A stretch of 5,111 bases of DNA from Candidatus Martarchaeota archaeon (GTDB taxonomy: Archaea > Micrarchaeota > Micrarchaeia > Micrarchaeales > Micrarchaeaceae), in the NCBI GenBank assembly GCA_023474385.1, contig JAMCYB010000035.1, forward strand, positions 1 through 5,111. The letters run 5' to 3'. A model generated the notes under the pieces. The model ran no database searches and had not been told where the DNA came from. It saw only the letters and a list, made by a program, of their open reading frames with translations. Both the position numbers and the translations under genes were made by a program. Shown piece by piece: positions 1 to 4,591 of this stretch (position 1 is its first letter; every line of letters begins with the position of its first letter).

Positions 1-28
1 TGAGCACGCTCTGCTTTATGTCATCCAT
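1..28 (-). CDS. Start of a further gene downstream of rps6e (partial)
   Basis: Only the first nine codons are inside the window. They read M-D-D-I-K-Q-S-V-L from an ATG at 28-26, six bases after the S6e TGA stop, on the same strand. The tight spacing suggests co-transcription with rps6e. No clear Shine-Dalgarno site lies just upstream; the nearest purine-rich stretch is inside the S6e tail and is too far away. In many euryarchaea the gene after rps6e encodes the gamma subunit of translation initiation factor 2, whose short N-terminal lead runs into a GTPase P-loop. That identity is a guess from gene order only, because no diagnostic motif is visible here. Confidence 0.5.
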
Positions 29-34
29 AATTAA

Positions 35-436
35 TCATTTTGCTTCCTTGCCGGCTTCCTCCTTCTTCTCCTTCTTTGGGAATATCTCCTCTACGGGCTT
101 GGAGCCGTATTCGGTTATCGCAACGCTCACCTGGTTGGTGTCATTAGATATCATGTTGCCCCTCACTGTGACGCGCTTGTACACCCTCTCGCCGGTGCTC
201 TTCTTCTTTCTCTCCCTCAATGTCTTCCTCTTCAGCTGCCCCTGCATGCTCGGCTCGAGCGGGAAACCGCTGCTGTCGCTGCCCCCGGTTATCCTTACCT
301 TGTATCCTGTGAGGCCGAATATTGACGCATCGATCTCGTCCCCTATCTTTCTGTTGAGCAGCGCTGCCTTTCTGTCGTCATCGAGCTCCATGCTGGCGCT
401 CAGCCCTGTCTTTGGGTCTGAATATATCAGTTTCAA
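35..436 (-). CDS. rps6e: Small ribosomal subunit protein eS6 (S6e)
   Basis: This 133-residue protein is a component of the archaeal 30S subunit. It shows the family signatures in order: an N-terminal beta strand with SDPKTG (6-11), GDEID (32-36), the hallmark GGSDSSGFPL (51-60), a basic segment rich in Lys and Arg (69-88), and TVRGNMIS (90-97). It ends in a charged Lys/Glu tail. The length is normal for archaeal S6e, which lacks the long phosphorylated C-terminal extension of the eukaryotic protein. The start is TTG at 436-434. This places the conserved K-L-I-x-S-D-P strand at the very N-terminus, as in the family, and it sits 5 nt after a perfect GAGGTG. The gene lies 79 nt downstream of cdc48 on the same strand, with no strong promoter between them, so read-through transcription is plausible. 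The family assignment is secure. Confidence 0.95.
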   Translation of the reverse strand: MKLIYSDPKTGLSASMELDDDRKAALLNRKIGDEIDASIFGLTGYKVRITGGSDSSGFPLEPSMQGQLKRKTLRERKKKSTGERVYKRVTVRGNMISNDTNQVSVAITEYGSKPVEEIFPKKEKKEEAGKEAK

Positions 437-441
437 TCAAA

Positions 442-447
442 CACCTC
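442..447 (-). promoter_or_regulatory. Shine-Dalgarno site of rps6e
   Basis: On the minus strand this reads GAGGTG, a perfect match to the archaeal anti-Shine-Dalgarno sequence. It lies 5 nt before the TTG start codon of rps6e and supports that non-ATG start. The same hexamer with the same 5-nt spacing occurs before msrB. Confidence 0.8.
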
Positions 448-515
448 TTGTAACATTAGCATATCTATTTGTCTATAGGGGTTATTATTCCTTGCCTTCG
501 TCCGTGCCCCGGCGC

Positions 516-2672
516 TTACCTGTACATGTTCTGCGGCTCGTCCTTGAACCTCCTTATCCTGTCGGAGAGCTCCTTGGGTATGGCGGGCTTCACGTCCTGC
601 ATCGCCTTAACGAAGTTGTTCTTCGTGACTACCGTCTTCTCCTCCCTTATCGCATACATGCCGGCCTCCCTGCACAGGTTCTCTATCTCTGCGCCTGTAT
701 AGCCATCGGTCGACTTAGCGAGCTCAGTGAGATCCACGTCCTTGTCTAGCGGCATCTTCCTGGTATGGACCTTGAATATGGCGAGCCTCTCCTCTTCGCC
801 TGGCACGGGTATCTCTATTATCTTGTCAAACCTCCCTGGCCTGAGGAGCGCAGGATCGAGCATATCCGGTCTGTTCGTGGCTGCAAGCACAGATACGCTC
901 TTCATGCTGTCCAAGCCATCGAGCTCGGTGAGCAGCGTGTCGACTACCCTCTCAGTAACCATGGAGTCGCTGCTATCGGAATCCCTCGCAGAAGCTATCG
1001 CATCTATCTCGTCTATGAATATTATGCATGGCGCTGCCATCCTGGCCTTCCTGAATATCTCCCTGGTCGCCTTCTCGCTCTCCCCGACGAACTTGCTGAG
1101 CAGCTCAGGGCCCTTTATCGATATGAAGTTGGATTCCCTTTCTGTTGCAACTGCCTTCGCGAGAAGCGTCTTGCCTGTTCCGGGCGCTCCGACGAGCAGT
1201 ATGCCCTTGACGGGCCTTATGCCCATCTTTTCGAAGGCTTCAGGGTTCTTTATGGGCAGCTCCAAGGCTTCACGGAGCTGCTTCTTCACCTCCTCCAAGC
1301 CTCCTACGTCGTTCCAGTGCACGTTCGGCCTTTCAACGAAGACCTCCCTGAGCGCGCTCGGCTGTATTGTAGCAAGCGCATTCATGAAATCCGCCATGCT
1401 CACCTTCAGGCCGATGAGTATTTCGTTGGGTATGGACTTCTTGTCCATTATCTTGGGCAGTATGCCCCTTAATGTAAACATCGCGCTCTCCCTTGCCAGT
1501 GCAGCGAGATCAGCTCCAGTATAGCCGTGCGTCATGTTTGCCAACTCGTCGAGATTCACATCCTCAGTAAGAGGCATGTTCCTGGTGTGTATCTGCAGTA
1601 TCTCCTTCCTGGAATTCCTGTCAGGCACCCCTATCTCTATCTCCCTGTCAAATCTGCCGGGCCTCCTGAGCGCCGGGTCTATCGAGTTCTCCCTGTTCGT
1701 AGCACCGATGACTATAACCTGGCCCCTGGAAGACATACCGTCCATCAAAGTTAGCAGCTGCGACACCATCCTCCTCTCCACCTCGTTGGTGGCTTCCTCC
1801 CTCTTAGGTGCTATCGCATCAATCTCGTCCATGAATATTATAGTGGGAGCCTTCTCCTTCGCCTCGTTGAATATCTCCCTGAGCTTCTCCTCGCTCTCCC
1901 CTACGAACTTGCTCACCAGTTCAGGCCCCGATATGTCTATAAAGTTTGCGTCGCTCTCGTTAGCTACTGCCTTTGCGAGAAGCGTCTTTCCTGTACCTGG
2001 CGCACCGTAGAGCAGCACGCCCTTCGGCGGCTCGATGCCCAGCCTCTCGAACAGCTCAGGATACCTTATCGGCAGCTCGACCATCTCCCTTATCTTCTGT
2101 ATCTCGTTCTTGAGCCCCCCTATATCCTCATAGTGGACATCTCCTATCCTGACTACTGATTCGGATATGGGCTCGCTCCTTACCACTACCTCCGTGTTCT
2201 TCCCAGCCTTGACTATGCTGTGCGGCGTAACCTGCGCAACTATGAAGTTGAAGGTATAGCCGAACATAGGTATTGGCACTACGTCGCCCTTGAGTATTGG
2301 CTTGTCCTCGAGCTTGTTCTTGGCGTATTCGGAGAAATCGGGTGATATTGGCGTCCTCTGGTTCATTGGAGGTGCAAGCACTATCTTCTCCGCTTCCCTG
2401 ACTTCGGCCTTGCTCACGAAGACCTTGTCCCCTATCCCTGCCCCTATGTTCTGCCTTATGTATCCATCTATCCTTATGAAATCCAATCCCTCATCCTGTG
2501 AATGCGCGGGCCATACTATCGCTGCAGTTGACCTTCTCTTGCCCTTTATCTCTATAACATCGCCGGGCGTCACGTCCAACAGTTTCCTTGCCTTCGAATC
2601 TATCCTGGCTATGCCTCTCCCGTCGTCTGTGACTAATGCTCCTACAACATTTAACTCTATACCGTTAGACAT
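516..2672 (-). CDS. cdc48: Cdc48/VAT-type AAA+ ATPase (p97-like unfoldase)
   Basis: This 718-residue protein is a cytosolic hexameric unfoldase that extracts and threads protein substrates using ATP. The N-terminal part (about 1-90) has the double-psi barrel pattern with GRGIARID (18-25) and PGDVIEIKG (36-44). It is followed by the second N-subdomain (to about 175). The D1 ring has Walker A GAPGTGKT (223-230), Walker B IIFMDE (278-283), sensor 1 Asn326 and arginine fingers in RRPGRFD (336-342). The D2 ring has Walker A at 495-502, Walker B ending in Asp554-Glu555, sensor 1 Asn600 and a second RPGRFD (611-616). Both catalytic sites look intact. The pore loops of both rings read KFVGESE. The C-terminus is M-Y-R, a candidate HbYX proteasome-docking motif. 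The length is at the short end of the family. A TATA box lies 25 nt before the ATG and no good Shine-Dalgarno site is present, suggesting a leaderless or very short-leader transcript. Confidence 0.97.
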   Translation of the reverse strand: MSNGIELNVVGALVTDDGRGIARIDSKARKLLDVTPGDVIEIKGKRRSTAAIVWPAHSQDEGLDFIRIDGYIRQNIGAGIGDKVFVSKAEVREAEKIVLAPPMNQRTPISPDFSEYAKNKLEDKPILKGDVVPIPMFGYTFNFIVAQVTPHSIVKAGKNTEVVVRSEPISESVVRIGDVHYEDIGGLKNEIQKIREMVELPIRYPELFERLGIEPPKGVLLYGAPGTGKTLLAKAVANESDANFIDISGPELVSKFVGESEEKLREIFNEAKEKAPTIIFMDEIDAIAPKREEATNEVERRMVSQLLTLMDGMSSRGQVIVIGATNRENSIDPALRRPGRFDREIEIGVPDRNSRKEILQIHTRNMPLTEDVNLDELANMTHGYTGADLAALARESAMFTLRGILPKIMDKKSIPNEILIGLKVSMADFMNALATIQPSALREVFVERPNVHWNDVGGLEEVKKQLREALELPIKNPEAFEKMGIRPVKGILLVGAPGTGKTLLAKAVATERESNFISIKGPELLSKFVGESEKATREIFRKARMAAPCIIFIDEIDAIASARDSDSSDSMVTERVVDTLLTELDGLDSMKSVSVLAATNRPDMLDPALLRPGRFDKIIEIPVPGEEERLAIFKVHTRKMPLDKDVDLTELAKSTDGYTGAEIENLCREAGMYAIREEKTVVTKNNFVKAMQDVKPAIPKELSDRIRRFKDEPQNMYR

Positions 2673-2692
2673 AAAGAACCCCTTATAATATG

Positions 2693-2700
2693 TTTATATA
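2693..2700 (-). promoter_or_regulatory. TATA box of cdc48
   Basis: On the minus strand this reads TATATAAA, centred 25 nt before the cdc48 ATG, so the expected transcription start falls at or next to the start codon. A second TATA-like sequence (TTTATATT on the minus strand) lies about 15 nt further upstream, around 2709-2716, and could give a transcript with a short leader. Confidence 0.65.
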
Positions 2701-2720
2701 CTGCACAAATATAAACCTAA

Positions 2721-2733
2721 CCGAAAGATTCGG
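2721..2733. repeat. Small perfect inverted repeat upstream of cdc48
   Basis: CCGAA and TTCGG flank a 3-nt AGA spacer, giving a perfect 5-bp stem. It sits about 30 nt upstream of the cdc48 TATA box, just beyond the second TATA-like element. It could be an operator for a dimeric regulator or a chance palindrome; a stem this short proves little. The rest of the stretch up to 2800 shows no open reading frame or RNA gene that I can support. Confidence 0.35.
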
Positions 2734-2798
2734 CCCAGCGGCGTGCAATTTTTGAAACAGCGTTAAAATAATGAATACAAAATTAAAGGATAAGTCCT

Positions 2799-2819
2799 AA
2801 CAAACAAAATAAACAAAAT
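2799..2819 (-). terminator. T-rich terminator after the acidic mini-protein gene
   Basis: On the minus strand this stretch is strongly T-rich and begins 18 nt past the TGA stop of the acidic mini-protein gene. It contains a perfect tandem duplication of a 9-mer (AAACAAAAT on the plus strand, 2802-2810 and 2811-2819). Archaeal transcription commonly terminates at oligo-T tracts without a required hairpin, so this is a reasonable terminator separating the mini-gene from the cdc48 promoter. Confidence 0.5.
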
Positions 2820-2836
2820 CCCTGCGTCAAGCGCCT

Positions 2837-2962
2837 TCACTCTTCATCCATGTCGTCTCCATCATCAGAGTCGTCATCGTCTTCAGCGTCGGTGTCGTCT
2901 TCGTCGTCTTCATCGTCGCTCTCGTCGTCCTTTATATATTCTCTTTCGTTGTCGCTTACCAT
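2837..2962 (-). CDS. Asp/Glu-rich mini-protein, unrecognised
   Basis: A small open frame of 41 residues runs from an ATG at 2962 to TGA at 2837-2839. Its product starts MVSDNEREYIKDDE and continues as almost pure acid: 27 of 41 residues are Asp or Glu (19 Asp, 8 Glu) against one Arg and one Lys. It should be intrinsically disordered, and I recognise no family. The codons mix GAC/GAT and GAA/GAG, so this is not a simple expanded trinucleotide repeat, which favours selection on the protein. The start is uncertain. The frame stays open upstream, giving a GTG at 2971 (44 residues) and a TTG at 2989 (50 residues, adding basic MVRKPKVVY before the ATG). The TTG lies about 26 nt from the stronger TATA box and would fit leaderless initiation. 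No Shine-Dalgarno site is seen. The gene diverges from hjc and is followed by a T-rich terminator. Its function is unknown. Confidence 0.55.
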   Translation of the reverse strand: MVSDNEREYIKDDESDDEDDEDDTDAEDDDDSDDGDDMDEE

Positions 2963-2973
2963 ATAGACCACTT

Positions 2974-2989
2974 TTGGTTTTCTAACCAA
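2974..2989 (-). promoter_or_regulatory. Hairpin-forming inverted repeat before the acidic mini-gene
   Basis: TTGGTT and AACCAA form a perfect 6-bp stem around a 4-nt loop, ending 11 nt before the ATG at 2962. It would lie in the mRNA leader if transcription starts about 25 nt after the TATA box at 3012-3019. It could act as an RNA hairpin controlling translation or as an operator near the start site. If the TTG at 2989 is the true start codon, this sequence is coding instead. Confidence 0.4.
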
Positions 2990-2995
2990 CGGATA

Positions 2996-3004
2996 CCTTA
3001 TAAA
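2996..3004 (-). promoter_or_regulatory. Second TATA-like element of the acidic mini-gene
   Basis: The minus strand reads TTTATAAGG, centred about 38 nt before the ATG at 2962. From here transcription would begin near 2975, leaving a leader of roughly 12 nt before the ATG or a nearly leaderless GTG at 2971. It competes with the better TATA box at 3012-3019, and the sequence does not decide between them. Confidence 0.35.
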
Positions 3005-3011
3005 TGATACA

Positions 3012-3019
3012 TTATAAAA
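3012..3019 (-). promoter_or_regulatory. TATA box of the acidic mini-gene
   Basis: The minus strand reads TTTTTATA, preceded by GAAAGC, which resembles a purine/A-rich B-recognition element. This is a textbook archaeal BRE-TATA arrangement. The predicted transcription start is near 2990, right at the base of the 2974-2989 inverted repeat and next to the alternative TTG start codon at 2989. Confidence 0.5.
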
Positions 3020-3054
3020 AGCTTTCTTATTTTCCTTTATACGGATTTATTTTC

Positions 3055-3087
3055 TTTCAGCAGCTGTGAAAATCACTCATTTCAGCA
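3055..3087 (+). repeat. Pair of 8-bp direct repeats upstream of hjc
   Basis: TTTCAGCA occurs at 3055-3062 and again at 3080-3087, a spacing of 25 bp from start to start. The second copy ends 14 bp before the hjc TATA box. GCTGTGAAA between them (3063-3071) is an imperfect inverted partner of the second copy. The arrangement could be a binding site for a regulator of the divergent hjc/mini-gene promoters, but it may be chance. Confidence 0.3.
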
Positions 3088-3101
3088 TCCAAACTCTGTT
3101 A

Positions 3102-3109
3102 TTTATATT
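3102..3109 (+). promoter_or_regulatory. TATA box of hjc
   Basis: TTTATATT is centred about 30 nt before the hjc ATG, so transcription would start only a few bases ahead of the start codon. There is no GGTG-type Shine-Dalgarno site in between, which fits a leaderless or very short leader. Confidence 0.5.
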
Positions 3110-3135
3110 TTGCATAAGAGAAATAAAGTGTTTGC

Positions 3136-3525
3136 ATGAAAAGATATTCAAAGGGGGCAAGAGGCGAGAGGGAGCTGCTGAATTTCCTGTACTCCAAGGG
3201 CTATTCGGTGATGCGCGCTGCTGGAAGCGGCGTGAATTCCCTCGGCCCGGACATAATAGCTTTCAAGGAAGGCACCGGCTTGGCGTTCGAATGCAAGGCA
3301 TGGAACAAAACTAGCATCTCAATAGAGGCGGAGAAGATCGAAAAGCTGAAGCAGTGGGAGTCAAACACGAAGATGCACACATTCATAGCATGGCGCATGA
3401 ACGGCAGCGGTTGGTTCTTCATATCCCTAGACGAAATGAACCGCACGACCGAGTACTATACAGTGACGCGCAGGAACGCATTATCAATAAACAGGAAGGT
3501 AGATGACATACTTGGCATAAGGTAA
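3136..3525 (+). CDS. hjc: Archaeal Holliday junction resolvase Hjc
   Basis: This 129-residue endonuclease of the PD-(D/E)XK fold acts as a dimer to cut four-way DNA junctions during recombination and fork repair. The sequence shows the Hjc pattern: an N-terminal KGARGERE segment with catalytic Glu11, then AAGSG (28-32), PDII with catalytic Asp39, and the ExK core at Glu52 and Lys54 in FECKAW. These match the Glu-Asp-Glu-Lys active site known for Pyrococcus Hjc. The end (VDDILGIR) also resembles the family C-terminus. A loop after the AAGSG motif (VNSLG) makes this region somewhat longer than in the Pyrococcus protein. The ATG at 3136 puts the first catalytic Glu at its usual distance from the N-terminus. 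The gene is divergent from the acidic mini-gene and is followed by a gap of about 55 nt before the membrane-protein gene. Confidence 0.9.
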   Translation: MKRYSKGARGERELLNFLYSKGYSVMRAAGSGVNSLGPDIIAFKEGTGLAFECKAWNKTSISIEAEKIEKLKQWESNTKMHTFIAWRMNGSGWFFISLDEMNRTTEYYTVTRRNALSINRKVDDILGIR

Positions 3526-3550
3526 TGCTGGAAAATCTAATCTTGGCAAG

Positions 3551-3560
3551 GCATAAAAAG
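3551..3560 (+). promoter_or_regulatory. TATA-like element of the membrane-protein gene
   Basis: GCATAAAAAG is centred 25 nt before the ATG at 3581 and lies in the short gap after hjc. The distance matches that seen for cdc48 and msrA and supports the ATG over the upstream TTG at 3563. Confidence 0.45.
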
Positions 3561-3580
3561 CATTGGTCAGAAATAGAATC

Positions 3581-4216
3581 ATGGCAGGAATATTTGCTTC
3601 CCAGGCATTCGTTGAGTTCTCCACGCTGCTGATACTGGTGCTCACTCTCGGCTTAGCAATAATCATGAGCTATAGGTACGTGCGCAAGCACTCAAAGCCC
3701 CTTCTCTACTGGAGCACAGGCATGTGGTTCTTCGCGATAGGCGTGTTTCTGGAGGTAATCTTCGCTTTCGGTATATACTCTGAGTTCCTCATTGCACTGT
3801 ACCTGTTCGTCGTGGTAATGGTCGTCGAAAGCCTGGCAATAGGGTCGATACAGCTGATAAAATCGGTAAAGCTCAAGTCATCGTACTACTTCTACTCAAT
3901 AATAACTACAGTGTTATTGGCATATTCGCTGTACGCATCCAATATAGGCAATGTGATAACCAATCACATAGTGTTCGGCGCGCTTCCGATATTCATAGTG
4001 ATAACCTCATCGATAGTCACGTTTCCTGCAGCTGCCATACTGATAGCTATAGCGGCGATAAGCTACCTGCACAGGCACAGCGCAAAGATGCTGAGCATCA
4101 TAGCCGGAGTTGTGGTGGTATCCGTAGCCGGCACGCTCTACATAGCAGCAATACCTGCATTCCTGTACTACTCGGAGTTCATAGGCATACTGCTTCTCTG
4201 GCTCGGATTCATATGA
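3581..4216 (+). CDS. Seven-helix integral membrane protein, unrecognised
   Basis: This 211-residue protein is dominated by hydrophobic segments. I count about seven membrane helices: roughly residues 10-31, 40-64, 68-93, 103-122, 130-163 (long, possibly broken at Pro149), 170-192 and 196-211. The loops are short and carry small basic clusters (RYVRKH at 32-37, KSVKLK at 94-99, HRHSAK at 164-169), consistent with cytoplasmic sides. Two glutamates (Glu58, Glu83) fall inside predicted helices and may be functional. I recognise no family. There is no retinal-binding Lys in the last helix, so it is not a typical microbial rhodopsin. The ATG at 3581 is chosen because a TATA-like element lies 25 nt upstream; a TTG at 3563 would add six residues. 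Its TGA stop overlaps the msrB Shine-Dalgarno site, so the two genes are probably translationally coupled. Confidence 0.85.
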   Translation: MAGIFASQAFVEFSTLLILVLTLGLAIIMSYRYVRKHSKPLLYWSTGMWFFAIGVFLEVIFAFGIYSEFLIALYLFVVVMVVESLAIGSIQLIKSVKLKSSYYFYSIITTVLLAYSLYASNIGNVITNHIVFGALPIFIVITSSIVTFPAAAILIAIAAISYLHRHSAKMLSIIAGVVVVSVAGTLYIAAIPAFLYYSEFIGILLLWLGFI

Positions 4217-4220
4217 GGTG
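4215..4220 (+). promoter_or_regulatory. Shine-Dalgarno site of msrB
   Basis: GAGGTG overlaps the TGA stop of the membrane-protein gene. It is identical to the rps6e site. Measured with that gene's 5-nt spacing, it points to the codon at 4226-4228, which is ACG rather than ATG, GTG or TTG. Confidence 0.65.
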
Positions 4221-4225
4221 GACTT

Positions 4226-4579
4226 ACGAATAAGCTCACAAAAGAGGAAGAGGACGTAATAGTGCATAAGGGCACAGAAAGGCCATTCAGCGGCGAATAT
4301 GACCGCGAATTTGGTAAAGGGATATACATATGCAAGCGCTGCGGCGCCAAGCTATACCGTTCTGAGGACAAATTCGATGCGCATTGCGGCTGGCCCAGCT
4401 TCGACGATGAGATAAAAGGCGCGATAAAAAGGGTTCCCGATCCAGATGGGCATAGGACCGAAATAGAATGCGCCAACTGCGGGGCTCATCTTGGCCATGT
4501 ATTCGAAGGCGAGCATTTGACAAAGAAAAATGTAAGGCATTGCGTGAATTCCATATCAATGGTTTTTATACCTGACTAA
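4226..4579 (+). CDS. msrB: Peptide methionine-R-sulfoxide reductase MsrB, probable ACG start
   Basis: The enzyme reduces the R epimer of methionine sulfoxide in proteins. Numbered from the ACG at 4226 (117 residues), it has the family motif [11 protein letters not shown] (15-25), the zinc cysteines in CKRC (36-39) and CANC (82-85), HCGWPSF (53-59) with Cys54 as the likely resolving cysteine, GHVF (90-93), and the catalytic Cys106 in RHCVNS. No ATG, GTG or TTG lies in frame between the preceding stop (4214-4216) and a GTG at 4262. Yet the codons before that GTG spell [12 protein letters not shown], which matches the usual MsrB N-terminal helix. The Shine-Dalgarno spacing also indicates 4226. 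If the ACG is not used, the protein starts at GTG 4262 with 105 residues, still containing every catalytic residue but missing the helix. An AGAGG stretch about 8 nt before that GTG makes this alternative possible. Function is secure; the start is not. Confidence 0.85.
   Translation, partial: TNKLTKEEEDVIVHKGTERPFSGEYDREFGKGIYICKRCGAKLYRSEDKFDAHCGWPSFDDEIKGAIKRVPDPDGHRTEIECANCGAHLGHVFEGEHLTKKNVRHCVNSISMVFIPD
4563..4570 (+). promoter_or_regulatory. TATA box of msrA inside the end of msrB
   Basis: TTTTTATA lies in the last codons of msrB and is centred 25 nt before the msrA ATG. No Shine-Dalgarno site precedes msrA, so a leaderless transcript from this internal promoter is plausible in addition to read-through from msrB. 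Confidence 0.5.
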
Positions 4580-4591
4580 CGAACTGCATTT

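Noticed and set aside
18..2688. Several long open frames on the plus strand opposite rps6e and cdc48 (for example 18-749, 727-1524, 1534-2010)
   Set aside because: They are antisense shadows of two secure conserved genes, are rich in Ser/Leu from complementing the real codons, and show no domain of their own.
2840..2935. Simple (GTC)n microsatellite rather than a gene
   Set aside because: The triplets vary between GTC, ATC, TTC, CTC and others in a way that keeps Asp/Glu coding, with a proper start, stop and promoter candidates; still only moderately certain.
2673..3135. tRNA, other structured RNA or CRISPR repeats in the intergenic stretches
   Set aside because: I found no cloverleaf-like pairing and no repeated unit of CRISPR length; only short hairpins and two short repeats are present.
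3066..3314. Plus-strand open frame overlapping the start of hjc
   Set aside because: It lies out of frame over the catalytic region of hjc and gives a low-quality, unrecognisable sequence.
3581..4216. Microbial rhodopsin, because of the seven helices
   Set aside because: The last helix has no Lys for retinal and the third helix lacks the proton-pump residue pattern.
4213..4233. ATG overlapping the membrane-protein stop (ATGA), as a start for msrB
   Set aside because: Its frame gives only MRWTYE before a TAA and does not join the msrB frame.
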